In this document: positions 21,150 through 34,841 of the stretch, piece after piece
Layout of the letters: each line of letters opens with the position of its first letter
How positions within the stretch are numbered: the stretch's first letter is position 1
NCBI GenBank assembly: GCA_015680685.1
Contig: MNCI01023815.1
Coordinates: 457,310-516,700, forward strand
Length of the DNA stretch: 59,391 nt
Direction: 5' to 3'
Origin: Gnetum montanum
Taxonomy: Eukaryota > Streptophyta > Gnetopsida > Gnetales > Gnetaceae
Notes under the pieces: model-generated
Seen by the model: the letters and a program-made list of their open reading frames with translations, nothing else
Told to the model about the DNA's origin: nothing
The model's database searches: none
Position numbers and translations under genes: made by a program

Positions 21150-24100
21150 TTATATTAATCTGTCCATGAAGCCAAGGAGGCAACCACAATGGTAGTTGAA
21201 GTCAAAATTGAAGTAAATTATCAAAGAGGATATTGAGCAACTCCTTAAGGCAGGGTTTATCCATCCCATTGCAAATAGTGAATGGGTCAACCCACTCATG
21301 ATAGTGCTAAAGAGAGGTGGCAGATGGCGGGTTTGTATTGACTTCAGGCTATTAAACATGACAACGTTCAAAGATCATTTTTCATTATCATTCATTGATC
21401 AGGTGTTGGACACCATATATGGGCATTGCTATTATAGTTTTATGAATGGTTATAGTGTCGATAACCAAATCCAAATTTCACCAGAAGACTAGGCCAAAAC
21501 AACATTCATGAGTCCTTGGGGAACCTTCACATATCACAAGATTCCTTTTAATCTATGTAATGCTCTTGCCACTTTCCAACGCCTGGTCTTAAGCATCTTT
21601 CATCAACATATCGATAGTAGAGTGGAAGTCTTTGTAAATAACTTCTCCACTTATGGTGCTACATTTGAGCAAACCTTGGACCACCTTCAGCAAGTACTCA
21701 AAAGATGTGTGGAAAAAAACCTATAGCTCAATTGGCAACAAAGCCATCTCATGGTCTAAGAACACATTATATTGGGGCACAAAATTTCATAGGAAGGGAT
21801 CGAGGTAGACCCCAAAAAGATAAGGATCATGTTACATCCCATCCAAAGACACTAGGTATGGTCATATGCTTAGGATTTATACATTACGTGTGGAGCCCCA
21901 GTGGGTTGTCAGGGATGAGTTAATGTATTTTATATGTTATGAGGCTTCATTTTTATATTACGATTATGATGTCTTTACATGCTTAGCTAATGTGATTATG
22001 TACACTAGCCCTATGTGATGTGTTAGACAAGTGATGTTGCTTGCAGGGGTGTTGGATTGGGGTATAATAGCACCTATCTAGTATGTCTTTATGCTTTATG
22101 CGTGATTTTGGTATTGAGGCATTTGCACTATAGTGCTATGTTGCGTGATGTTCGGGTGTGGTTTTGGCATGTGAATGTGTAGAGCGTATGATAAGGATCT
22201 CGTAGGTTCAAACAAATTTTGATTTGTAGTCCTGATGTGTTTGTTACATAGGCTTAAAGTTTATAGTATTAGTTATGGAGGAGAAAAATATATTAGCTTA
22301 TGAAAATGACATATTTAAAAAATAAAATAAAATAAAATAAAAAACAGAAAGTAAAAGTAATGTTAGGTTGCACGTGACATGCACCAAGGGAAAAAACAAA
22401 GGTTATGTGTATATTTTTTTGTAACATATGCTTAAAAGCATAGTTTGGTTTTTATCTTTATTTTTTTTCCACCACACTTTTGCACTGCCATCCATAAGAA
22501 TTTGGTTTTGTCCATGTTCTTTTGTTTTTATGGAAAACAAAAATCTACAGGAGCTTGTTTTCTTTCATTTTCTTTTTGCTCTCTCTTTCTATTCCACATT
22601 TTTCTAAATTTTGAGCTTTGTGGACAATTTTTGCTTGCTTTGAACCTAGATTTGGGATTACTGCAGTCATATCTACATAGGTGCAGAACTTGTTGGGAGT
22701 GAAACAAAGTCCTACTAGATTTTTGAGGGTTTTCTACTTATTTTTGCCTTTTGGCCCAACAATTTTAATTGGAGGGTTGTCTTTACCTTTTTCTTGTATT
22801 TTTGTGCTGGATTAGTGTATATGATTATGCAATGTGGGCATGTGGGTGAATATCTCAAGGATTGAGCTTAGACATGTTATTTTTTCTATTTCTTGAAATT
22901 GTCCGATTTAGGTTACGAATTGTATATTAATATATATGTGATATATGGGATGATGTGGACTTGTAAAATATGATATGTGGTGTTGATGAAACTTGTATGA
23001 TTGGAATATGATATTTGTGGGGCCTATTGGGGCACAAGAATTTTTGGGAGTTCCAATCCTTCCTAGGATAATTAAATATTATTTTATTAATCAAACTTTG
23101 AACATGCATAACTTTGCTTCCAATAGTCCAATTTAGGTAAAATTAGTGTTATTGAGATCATTTTGGGAAGTACTTTCTAATCATGGGAGTAGTTTTTTCT
23201 TTCAGCATATATCATTTTGAAGGTTATTATAGTGGTCATTTGTCTAAAAGTACATGCCATTTGAGAAATATTGTATAATTTTTTCATATCGAGGTATTCA
23301 TGTTGTTTTGACGAATCATGGTATTGTTTTCATGGAATGACTGTAACTATTAGGGATGGATATGTGTGGTTATGTGTGTTTGGGTGTATTGTGCTTATGA
23401 CACATGTTGGCTTAAGCTAGCCAGATTGTGTACATGTTTTTGGAATGACGCTTGACACGATCATTGGTGGGTGGTGCTAGCATGAGGGTGTAGACTGGTT
23501 GGTGATGAGGCACCCTAGAGGTAGTATGGATTGACCCACACTATGATGCAATGATGAGGCTCCTATCTCAGGAGTCATCTTGAGAGTGGGAGAGCATAGG
23601 TATGTTCGTCCTTACAGTTGGTACGTGGCATAGGTGTGTTTGTCCCTATCGCCAATCCTCCAAAAGGCTAATGGTTGCAGGTCACAGGTTGATGAACCCT
23701 AGCACTGGTTATATAAAGAAAAGACTAATAAAATACCTACATGCAATGGCTATTATGAGTACTCATGGCAATGTTTCACATGCTACACTGAGTGTGGATA
23801 TGCTATCCATCACATGGGCTATGTATGTGATAGTATTAGTTTGTGAGTCATATCATTGATAATATGTGTTCTAATTGGATTATGATTGTGTGGATCATGG
23901 ATTGTTTAATGGTGTATCATGGATATGATGACATGGGCATGATAGATGATGTTGAATTGTGGCTTTATCTATGATTATATGATAGTATGTTAGCATATGG
24001 GTGATATGGTATGTGTTGTTTTGAGCATGTGTAAGACTAACAGTTATTGCATGTTGCCTTGTACCCCACTCCTCTCCTCTAGTGTAGTAGTTGTTGACCA

Positions 24101-26340
24101 TATAGCAAGGAAAGTGTAAAGGCTTCCCACTTAGTTGTGTACTAACTTTATTTAATTATAGGTGAAAGGCATAGGAGCCTAGACAAGCATAGAGAGGGAG
24201 AGTAGATGATGGGAAAATCTTTAGTGCTTGGTTAATGTATATTTTCATGTACAATAGTGTGGACTAGAGAGCATTGTATGAAACTCTTTGTACTCTTATA
24301 TATACGATGATGATGTTTATGCGTTTTTTTGTCTTTTAGCATAGTAGTGCCTAGTTTGCCTTATGCAGAGACATGCATTTTCATATATTGAAATGTATGT
24401 TTAGTTTTTGATGTGGTAGGAAATTTCTATACCATTTGACCTTCCTGAATAGCATGCATTCTACACATTATTGGGTTTTAGTATAATGCTTCCATTATAA
24501 GATCACTTGATCCTAAGCATCACCCTGCCCTAGCTAGGGTGGGGTGTTACAGGTCATCAAAGGAATCACCTATCAACTAGAAACTATAAAAGATATTTGA
24601 TCATTCCTTGGACACACTAGCTACTACTAACGATTCATAGAAAATTTCTTTAAGATCGCAAAACTATTGGTTGAGCTAACAAAGAAAGATGTTCTATTCA
24701 TCTGGACCAAGGAATGCGAAAAATGCATTCCAGAGCCTCAAGCAGAAGCTCGTAGAGACATCAATTCTATGAGCACTTGACTAGTCTAGACCATTTCATA
24801 TAATGATAAATGCATCAAATTATGCCTTGGAAGCTATGCTTATGTAGTTGGATGACAAGAAACATCCATATTACATTCACTACGTAAGTCAAAGCATTGT
24901 GGGTGCACAGTTGAATTACACCACCATAGAGAAAGAACTAATGGAAGTGGTGTATGCTCTAGAAATGTTTAGGCACTATGTGCTTGGATATAAAGTATTT
25001 ATGCACACTAATCAAAGTGCCATCTACTTTTTCATGAATAAGCCAACACTGAGCTCCCGTGTCATATGGTGGCTAGTGATCTTGCAAGAATTTGATCTTA
25101 TAATGATTGATTGAAAAGGAACTAAGAATGTGATCACTGACCATCTCTCTCAGTTACGATGGGATAGCAAAGAGGAGGAGAGCCCACTCTCCAACCAATT
25201 TCCTAATGAACTCCTCTTTGTTGCTACAATAAATGAACATGTGCCTACAAAACCAAAATGGTATGATGGCATCCTCACTTATCTTCTCACTCAGGAGATA
25301 CCACAAGATTTGGACTTCAAGAAGAAACAATAGTTTTTTCATCAATCCAAACAATTCATGGAAATCAATAGATGCCTTTACAAGGTGCGCGTCTATGGCC
25401 TAGTTCATTGGTGTGTACTTGATGCTGCTTAACTATGCATTCTCCAAGATGCTCATGAAGGCCCTTGCAAAGGCCACTATGCAGGGAGATGCATGGCCAT
25501 AAAAATCCTAATGGTAGTGGATACTATTGGCCCACAATATTTAGGGATTCTCACCAGTTTATCCAATCTTGTGAACGCTGCCAATGAGATGGTGGGATGA
25601 CCACAAAAATGGAGGGTCTTCAACAATGGATTCAATCACTAGAACCCTTTAACATATGGGTCATTAACTTCATGGGTCCCATCACATCCATGTTAAATGA
25701 AAAGATGTCTATAATCATCGTTGTTGATTACTACATAAAATGGGCAAAAGAGGCAGCTGTCGTTGACTATACATCATCCACTACTACTTGATTTATACAA
25801 TAAAATGTTATGAATAGGCTTGGGATGCCACATGCATTGATTTCTGACAACGAAACCCATTTTAAAAGAGCTACTTTTTGCAAGCTCATGCAACACTTGG
25901 GGGTTGAACATAAATTAACGACACCCTACCACCCCCAAGCCAATAGTCAAGAAAAGGTTATAAATAGGGAAATCATAAAGATTTTAACAACTATTAGCAA
26001 ATAGAGGACAGATTGGAGCACAAAACTCAACGATGCCCTTTAGGCCTACCACTCAAAATGGAAACTCTCTATTGGCTACTCTCCTTATGAGTTGGTGTAT
26101 GGAAAACTTCCAACACTCCTAATTCAATCTGAGCTTTGTACATTTTCAACAACCTATGACTTAGACCTTGACCTAAGTCTAGCACAAAAAGAATGATTAA
26201 TCAACCTTAACATGCTAGATGAAAACCAATTAGTGGTCCTATACTGGAATGAATTGCACAAGGCATTCAAAAAAAAGTTTCATAATCTTAGAATACAGAA
26301 AGTAAAATTTCAACTTGGAGACAAGTTCCTCTACTAGAAC
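21150..26340 (+). pseudogene. pol: Athila-like pol of element B: RT, RNase H, integrase, split by a solo LTR
   Basis: RT part 21150-21829: GGRWRVCIDFRLLNM (21313-21357), MSPWGTFTYHKIPF, then FVNNFSTYGATF, where the two catalytic Asp are both Asn. The frame resumes at 24552 after the insertion. RNase H: MDDKKHPYYIHYVSQSI (24848) and ELMEVVYALEMFRHYV. Integrase: zinc-finger remnant near 25450-25590, VINFMGPI (25660), ISDNETHFKRATF (25840), and PQANSQEKVINRE (~25940), in which the catalytic Glu position appears to have become Lys. Past 26000 the frame is broken and ends near 26340. The context FSTYG after the active site fits Athila RTs. Non-functional by catalytic losses, stops and the insertion. 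Confidence 0.83.
21830..24551. mobile_element. Solo LTR, 2,722 bp, inserted in the RT of element B
   Basis: It begins TGTTACATCCC and ends GGGGTGTTACA, imperfect inverted ends with TG...CA. The flanks are GATCA on the left and GGTCA on the right, a 5-bp target duplication with one change. Removing it with one flank copy rejoins the RT/RNase H reading frame without a shift. The interior has no retroviral coding domain; T-rich runs and short chance ORFs only. TGTAACACCCC-type ends are common in plant Ty3/Gypsy LTRs; the lineage is not determined. Confidence 0.78.
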
Positions 26341-27925
26341 CCATACATGTACCTCAATGAACTAAGTTCTAGTTGTTATGTGAACTAGAACTTGATAAAG
26401 CCTTAATGAACTTGTGACCTTGGTAGTCTCCAAGCTTGGAAAAGATTCAAACATTTGAAAAGGATGTGACCTCAAGGGGATTTAATACTCTTTGTGCCTC
26501 TTTGCCATCTTGAGTGCATGTGTGTTTTTTGTGGATTTCTTACTGTTCCATGTTGACCAATAACAAGAAGTTAAATAAGTCTTTGCATGATGTGGTTCAA
26601 ATCCAAAAAAAAAGAACATGATGGGAACTCAAAGCACAACCCTTAGACAAAATAAGTGGGCTACAAGCACTAATTATACGACTAAAAAGACATGTTATCC
26701 ATGCCTAAAGGTCCCCTCTAACTAAGGCCCTTTCTCACTTTCCACTTCTCTTTTCTTCTCAAATAAGGAATGGTGGTTGTCCATGGGAGCATTCTTATGT
26801 CTCGAGGGGATAGATTGGTCCTAAAGTGATGATGCGAAGTCATTAAAAGTGATTGGTTTTGGGACTTCATGATTCTCACAAGGGACTTCATGTGACCATG
26901 ATTGGGACATCCACTCCATTCTCTCTCTCACCCATCAATGCTCTCCATAACTCACCTCAATGCTAGTTTTCATGTTTTTTATTTCATGTCTTAGTTTGAT
27001 GTGTTGAAATTCCTCAATAGGTCCTCTAGGTTTGGTCCTTAACTTTTCATAGCCATTAATCAACTATGGGATCCACGGACTCCTTAGTTGAGGATATGCA
27101 AGGGCAAAAAGGTCATGTGCCACTATGGGATGGGCCCACTTACATATCTCATGGTTTTGGTAGTTAAGTTCTTTACCCTTAGACATTGCTGCAATTAAAA
27201 TCTTTCGTGCGCCCCATTGTGCATTCAACTATGTGATCCTTAAGGCATTCTTCTTCATCAAATCTCATTCTCTACTTATTCCTAAATTTTCTAAATATTT
27301 AAACCCTCTTCTAATGATTTCATTATGTTTCTAACTTTTTGAGCTTCCATTTGACCTAAATTTTATTCAAAAATTCTTTCTTTTTCATTACTTTTGACAA
27401 AGTCAATAGTAGTCAATAGTTGTATCGACTAGGCCTAGTCAACGCAACTAGCCACGTCAACTCAACCTTGTTGACTAGGCCCCATTGACACAACCCAAAA
27501 ATTCTATAAATACTGCCCAACACTTTGAAATTTTTTGTCATTTGCTTCAAAATAAAAGGGGAGTTTTTGTAATTTTTTAGAGCCCATAACTTTTACACCA
27601 TTTGTCCAAATCACTCTTTTCTTCAATCCTGTACTTACTAGAGGTAAGCTCTTAGTTGTGGGGGCCACAAACCTTAAGGTTTCTGACAAAAATTTGTCTA
27701 GCTTCCCCAAATGGTTAATGAATTGAATAACATTAAACAATTAATTTTTGAGAGTTTAACCTTTTCAACAAACTCTGTTAAACCTAAAATTAATTATTAA
27801 TATCAAAATAATCAACCAGACCATGATCACAACTTACCCAAGTGTAACTATTCCAAGAAATAAGGTATTCCTAATGTTTCAAGTTACACATTAAGTGCTA
27901 ATCCTTGGTCATGTTGTAATTACAT
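26341..27925 (+). other. Long untranslated region between integrase and ORF3 of element B
   Basis: No gene. 26560-26870 matches the reverse complement of 40540-40790 in element D, showing that both belong to one family and that this is element sequence. GACTAGGCC-type motifs occur at 27428-27482, as in the B 3' LTR. The last ~30 bp before the ORF3 ATG lack as clear a splice acceptor as element A has. Confidence 0.65.
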
Positions 27926-30310
27926 ATGGCACCTAGACTAAAACACCCATAGGAAGGAGGACCATTACAACTAAAGGACAAACAACCCAGAACTAGAAGA
28001 GGCTAGGAAGAACAAGCCCATGAGTAGGCAACAAAAACTCACACAATAGGACCTCTTCAGGAGGAGCTTGAAGTGGAATCTGTTCCCAAAGAGGAGAGGC
28101 ACCATGGCCCATACCAAGACTTGAGGTCACATTGACACAAGCTTGCCTAGATACAATCAAGCCTCACGATGTCCAACACTCAGTTCTGCAAGAACTAAAC
28201 TTTGAACCATTCTTGGAGCATGCTCCACCACAAGTCAAGACACAATTGCAAAGCTCTCCCATGTGGACAATCATCACTACCAGTGGGAAGTGGTACATGG
28301 GAGAGACATATCTCTTTTTGAATAGTAAAAATGTAGGAGCCACCATGAGAATCAAGGACATTCATGTGTTTTACTTGGTAGAAGCAATTGCACAGGCTCT
28401 TTGTCTACCTAATTCTAGCACTCATTTGGTAGAAATATCAACACAAGCAGACCCTGGGGACAAAAGGGAGTGGACCCAATGATGTTATGGGGTTGACCAT
28501 AAGGAGTTTAGCATGCTTACACCGATAAAGTGAACATACTTCAAGATAGTGGCCTACCACCTCAATCTAATGGTGAGGCCTAGCAAGGTAATAGCCTTCT
28601 CCGCCTATGCTTATGCTGCTCTAAGTGAAAAATTCCTAGTTAACCTTCCACATCTGATCTATCTAGAGATATAGAAGCATTTCAAGGAGAATGAATATGG
28701 AAGAAAAACCCTACTGTTTCCATGCCTAATCAGAAAACTCTGCAAAAGAACAAGGATAATCTGCTACACCAACAATATGATCTACCATACTCCCATCGCC
28801 TCTTAGTTTGAAATGATTAAAGATAAGACTCCTAACGTACCAAAAGAAGAGCAACCACCGCCACCTCCATCACCCACTCAAGAAACAACACCAAAGGCCC
28901 ATGTAGCCATTAAGTGCTTATGCAAAATTTGAGAACAGCTCTTACGTGAGCAGGAGCAATGAGCAAGAACCAATGGTGGGGCCAACCAATTTCAGATATC
29001 TTTATTTTCCAAATAATATCATCACAACCTAGTTAGAGCTACTTGAAGAAAAGGACAAGTGCATCATTCTAGAAGGACAACTCAAAATGGCTCAAGAACA
29101 AAAGCAATGCTTGACCATGAAGGTTGTCGAATTAAGAGCCCGTCTTATTGATACTGCACTCCTCAAACCTGCACTAATAAGAGATGAAGCTTTTCAATAG
29201 CTTCAAGATAGACTTAAATAGGTTGAGGCAAGGATGGTGATGGCCATCTTTGACCAATTCATGGCCAAGGCCAAAACATATTTAGTTCCAAAGGACTTGA
29301 TCCAAATGCACTAAGAGAATGAGCTATTGACTGGAGAAAATCATTGCCTATGAAATGTTGATGCGCAGAAACAACAAATGCAAGAATTTATCCATTAATA
29401 GCTAGAGAAACTAGCTAGGATGAGCACTAAGCTTAGGATATTGGTAGCAAAGAATAGAAATCTCTCCATGAATGAAGTTTGTGCCTTATGCCAAAAATCT
29501 GCAATTGAAATTACCACCTAGAAAAATGAGGCTCTCAAATTTGAGAGAGTCAAATATCACTACAAAGATTAGGTGGGCCTATAGAAGGAAGTAAATGAAA
29601 AACACATCCAGATGGCTAAGGAAAAAATTAATAAGGCTTTCCAACAACTATAGTAAGAAAGAGAGGTATGACAACCTATCATTAATGGAATAGATGCCTA
29701 CAACAAAGTGAAGATCTACATGAAGGAGTTGCAGATAGAAGAGATGACTAAGTACATAGAGCTCAATATTCTCTGACACAGACACCTAGCGATGCTAACC
29801 ACTGCACAACTGCGATCAGAGTTAGAAAAGCAAGTGGCTAGCCCATACTTGTTGTACAATGCAAAGTTCAAGCACCATAAGGAGGACAAGCAAAAGTTTG
29901 AGACTGCAAATGCTAAACTTGAAGTTCTTATGGCAAGATTCATTGATCAAAGATCAACTATTGAAAATCTAATGAGAAGAAAGAATGACTACTAGGAATT
30001 GCAAAATGCAATCAAAACATTCAACATAGAATGCAAATAATTTGCTACCTAGTTTATCAATGTCAAGAATTTATTCCCAACAATGCCCTTTCCTTGGGAT
30101 GTGCCCATTCTGGCCTACATTGGCAAAGCTGCATGGATCATGCATGATCCTAGGAGTAAGGAGGAGAAGATGAAAGCATCATTGGATGCTTTTCATCTTC
30201 CACTAGAAGTTGCAGCAACAACAGGATAACCTCAACCACCGAGTAAGCTTGAAGTAGGAGAAGGTCCCTCAAAACCTTAAGAGCCTCCACCGCCTAGGAC
30301 CATTTAAACT
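27926..30310 (+). pseudogene. ORF3 of Athila-like element B
   Basis: The ATG at 27926 begins MAPRLKHP, compare MALKRGQ in copy A. The N-terminal domain includes LNFEPFLEHAPP, MWTIITTSGKWYMGETY and MRIKDIHVFYL (28132-28482, the longest undamaged piece), then LSEKFLVNLPHLIYLEI. A coiled-coil C-terminal half runs from about 29060 to 29990. The tail FPTMPFPWDVP near 30075 is shared with copy A (FPQLPYPWEVP). Numerous stops, mostly TAG and TAA. The function of this ORF is unknown; I do not see the hydrophobic segments of an envelope protein. Confidence 0.72.
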
Positions 30311-30540
30311 TCTCCATCATCTTCATGCCATCAAAGGAGAGTGTGTTTATCAAATTTTGTCTTGGTATTTAATTTTGTAGTCTTGAACACCAAAAAATTG
30401 TATAATGATTATATATCCATACACTCAGGCACTTAGTGTTTGTCTATGTTTATTTATGTTGCTATATGTTTGTTGTTAGTCAATAATTCCATACCTTTCC
30501 AAATTTGTAAAGAACTTGAGAACAAGTTTTTATTCAATCA

Positions 30541-31160
30541 TGGGGGTATGATAAACCATGGATTGGCTATGTCAACTAAGCCCTGTCAACTAGGCCCCAT
30601 TAATTAGGCCTCATTGACTAGGCCCCATCTACTAGGCCTTTGTCGACTAGGCCTTATCGATGCATGATTTGATGTGTTGACATGGCCCCATCAACGTAGT
30701 GTCTATTTTTGCCTATAAATACACTATCACTTATTGTGTTTTTGGCATGTCTTATCATAGTTGTAGCAAAGCTCTTGTAGTTTTATCATTTGAGAGTTGG
30801 AATATTTTTCTAAGTGCCCGCAACAATGGTCAAAAAGTGTACGAATCTTTATTCAAGCACTAATGTACCTAAGCACACCAATGTGAATGATAATAAAGAC
30901 AAACCTTGTAGCACAAGGAATAGATTGATGATTTATTTCTACATTTATTAATTAAGTGATTAATTAAGATAAGTATGACTTTAATTAATTAACTAAGTAA
31001 GCTAAATAGATTAAATACATAAGTACAACCACTTCAAGCATAACATACAGTGCTTGGTAATCTTAGTAGTGCTTAACACTTGGTAACCTAGCAGTGTTGT
31101 ATGTGTTTATGATGTGTACGGAAAGTGCAATCGGATGCTTATGTTAGGATAGTTACTTAT
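30541..31160 (+). repeat. Polypurine tract and first part of the 3' LTR of element B
   Basis: CATGGGGGTA (30542-30551) then the LTR start TGATAAACC at 30552. The LTR is cut at 31160 by element C and resumes at 34867-35154, ending CACTCATCA. Bases 30566-30665 contain about six ~17-bp units of a GACTAGGCCCCAT minisatellite. The target duplication of element C is CTTAT (31156-31160) and GTTAT (34867-34871). Confidence 0.8.
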
Positions 31161-32179
31161 TGATGAGTGACTAGATACCCCTACACTCAACCATATGAAT
31201 ATGTGCATGTACACACGATCCGGTCAAACTTCACGGACGAACTAGTTGTGGTATCTAGATAGTTACACGTTGATCGCAATTTGATGTCTTCCCACCTAGA
31301 CTAGTATTTACTTTATCACGTATGGTTTAGTCCAGAGTGAGATGAATGATGGGATCCTAAACTAATGCTACTCCTAAAGACGATGGGGAACAATCTTAAT
31401 TAAGCTAATAGACAATGGAAAATGAAATCTATGCTAACCCTAAGTATTATGAGCATCTGTCCTTAATCATCTGTATGCATCTTGGATCTCATGTACTACT
31501 TCTGGGATTACCAAGTGCACATTACTTGAGCACTCCTAGATACGCTATAGGGTTACCAAGTAGTTACACTTAAATGTTTGTGATTAAGTCGTACTCATTC
31601 CGTGTTAATCAATAGGAAGTGTAAATGACAATAAAGGAAATATGAACTAAAAAGACAATGATAAATAATTAATAATTAAAGTAATTAAAAGCTAAGTGAA
31701 TGCTACAATGATGGAGTAATCTCAATCTTTATTGCTGATCATGTGCATGTCCAAGTACGTCACACTTGAACAAAGGTTTCATATAATGACAATCATCACA
31801 TTGAAGGCATGCACTGGGAAACAACTGAAACTAATTGAAAACTAACAAAAAGACTCTACCCTTAGTCTTACCAACTACTTCTTTTCCTGTGTGCCCGAAT
31901 GTTGTATTTATAGGTCTACATAGGAATCATGGCATCATGTATTTGATATTGTTATCCAGGTTGCAATATTGCGTACCCGATATCAAGGATCCGATATCAA
32001 GGCCTAGCAAACCACGATTCATCATACCCCCACAACTAAATAACAACTTCTCCTCGAGTTAGACAAAATAAGAACGAGTTCAATTGATTACACAGTGGAT
32101 AGGTATGAGATTATTAACATAAATTACTCATGCCGTAATGTGGGATTGAACAAAACAAAATCGAGACACAGACATAGAA

Positions 32180-34095
32180 TTACAAAAGGCAAAATTTGTT
32201 GGAACTCATGTGGTTCTTGGTGGTGGTGGCTTCTCCATGGGTCTCTTCCCCTTATCTTGTGCTTCAGGCTTTGGAAATAAATGTCTCTGAAGGAGTGCCT
32301 AGAGCTTTTCTTCTTCGATCTAGGGATCTTGTGCCATCCATGCTGATGCTCCAATGTTTGATGGAGTCGGCACCTCCCATGGTCACGGTAGTTGCAGGAA
32401 CATTTGATTGGCCTTAACATACCAAGCCACAAATAATTGTCATTCCTCTTCATAGGCTCTAGCTTTGTCCTTGCATTCTTGGTAGTCTGTGAGCCATCGA
32501 GCCAAATCCACTATGACATCTTTCTATCCTTGGTAGCTAGTCTTGACCACCTCTAATTCAGAATTTGCTACTTCTAATCTCTGCAATGTCTTCTTGTGTT
32601 CAGTAAATTCTATTTCATATTTAGCATAGGTGGTTGCTACCTTCTTCTCCAATTCTATTCTAGGGCATCCTACTATCAACATGGCTAAGTTGCCATACCA
32701 CATGTTTGCCAACTCCATGTACTCTATGAGATCTTGTATTTACAGGTCCTGGCTTTTTAGTTCTACTTGGTGGGCGAAGGCATAAGTATCCAATATGGCC
32801 TGCCAATTAGCTTTCTAAGCACTAAGAGTGTTAATATGGGCTTTGGCCATATGGATTTCTTTTTCAATCACTTATTTATACATCCCCGCCTGACCTCTGA
32901 AATGCTCCTTGAGCTTTTCATGTCACTTTGCCTCATTCTGCCACACGCTTATTTCAATCGCCATCTTCTGGTGGATCACACATACCTCCTCCATTGAGAG
33001 GGTTCTATTTTCTCTGATCAAACGATTCATATCCTAGTTGACCCTTATTAATTATTCTCACAATTGCTAAAGATTTTCCTCGAGAACATTCGTTTGTTTT
33101 TCTACCATGGTCAATCGGAGGTTTTTGGTAGCGAGGCATTTATTTTTTTCTTGTAAGGCCTTGAGTGCTTTGGCATGTGCATACATTTGAGCTTGTCCCT
33201 TGGAAGCATCCCAATCAGCCTTCTCTTTTTCCTTTACCACTTTTTTATTCTCTTCCAACAATTTAGTTAGCTGCTCTATCCAAAAGGATTCTAGCTGATC
33301 TACATGGATGAATTGGGACAGATCTCGCTGTGGAACTTGTAGGATGACAAGCTTTTCTTCAAGTCTTTTTAACTCCTCCTCTACATGTTTGGCCCTGACC
33401 TCTACCATGACTAGCTTCCCTTTTGTAGAGATGAGGTCTAACTATGTTGTTATGACATCTAGAGGGATGTTAAACAAGGATGTCATCACTTGTCCTATCT
33501 GCAGCAACCAATCTAGAACATCCTCATGATCTGTAGGAGTCATTGAGGGACCAGCTAAGGTTTGAGCATCGTGTGCTCTTGTAAAATCTACCAGTGATGC
33601 AACAGGAACATTAAATAATTCTTTGATGTGGTCTATGACCACTTCTGCTACTCCCGCTGCATCTTGGTGCTACATGACCACTACTATGGTGCCTTCACCA
33701 GTTTCTAATTGCACTTGAAAAGATGCAGTGCTTCCAGAGATCTATTGTGATCAGTGTGATTCCCCTCTTCCTATTTGGATAGACACCTCACCCTATGCGT
33801 AATCAATTGAGACTATGGGTCGTACGACATCATTAATAACTCTAAAGAGATTTGCTTCATCACGGCTTCCCCAACTGACCGATTCAACAATGGTCTTGAG
33901 ATGGATCATCAACAATCAATAGTCCTACGATGGCAATGGCGATTGGTCTTGCTGGCTTGTAGGTTGTGTGCTGGGCCCCACCTCCTATTGTTGACTAGGC
34001 CTTATGTTTAGAAGTTGGCTAGGCCCTATAGTTTTAGGTGTAGTGGGCCCCACCATTTGTTCTTGCTCAAGCTCTAGTGTACAAGTGAGCCCCAC
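32180..34095 (-). pseudogene. ORF3 of element C (C-terminal two thirds)
   Basis: Read on the minus strand from ~34095. A middle part includes VIDHIKELFNVPVASLVDFTRAHDAQ (33642 down; compare element A at 15515), then a coiled coil: EELKRLEEKLVILQ and KALKALQEKNKCL (33408-33067), ELANMWYGNLAMLIVGCPRIELEKKVATTY (32718 down), ending with the same proline-rich tail near 32250-32180. The 5' end was lost in the deletion that also removed part of the right LTR. Fewer stops than copies A and B; three open pieces of 64-113 codons. Confidence 0.72.
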
Positions 34096-34785
34096 CGTAG
34101 ACGAACTAGTTGTGGTATCTAGATAGTTACACATTGATCGCAATTTGCTATCTTCCCACTTGGACTAGTATTTGCTTTGTCACGTATGGTTTAGTCTAGA
34201 GTGAGGTGAATGATGGGATAATACTACTCCTAAAGATGATGGGGAACAATCTTAATTAAGCTAATGGACAATGGAAAATGAAATGTATGCTAACCTTAAA
34301 TGCGATGAGCATCCATCCTTAATCATCAATATGCATCTTGGACCTCGTGTACTGCTTTTGGGATTACCAAGCGCACATTACTTGAGCACTCCTAAATACA
34401 CTACTGGGTTACCAAGTAGTTACACTTAAATGTTCATGATTAAGTCGTACTGATTCTGTGTTAATCAACAGGAAGTGTAAATGATAATAAAGGAAATACA
34501 AACTAAAAAGACAATGATAAATAATTAACAAATAAAGTAATTAAAAGCTAAGTGAATGCTACAATGATGGAGTAATATCAATCTTTATTGTCGATCATGT
34601 GCATGTCCAAGTACGTCACACTCGAACAAAAGTTCCATACAATTACAATCATCACACTACAAGCATGCACTGGGAAAGAACTGAAGCTAACTAAAAACTG
34701 ACAAAAAGACTCTACCCTTAAACTTACCAACTACTTCCTTTCCTTTGTGCCCAAATGTTGTATTTATAGGCCTACACAGGAATCA

Positions 34786-34841
34786 CGATATCGTGTATTC
34801 GATATCATTATCTAGGCTGCGATATCGTGTACCCGATATCG
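34786..34841. promoter_or_regulatory. Paired CGATATCG palindromes in the element C LTR
   Basis: CGATATCG at 34786, CGATATCA at 34800, CGATATCG at 34820 and CGATATCG at 34834. Within each pair the starts are 14 bp apart, and the pairs are 34 bp apart. This is the start of U3 in element orientation. The left LTR of C has the same module decayed by CG-to-TG/CA changes. Element D has the same pair. A binding site for a dimeric factor is one reading; function is unknown. Confidence 0.6.
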
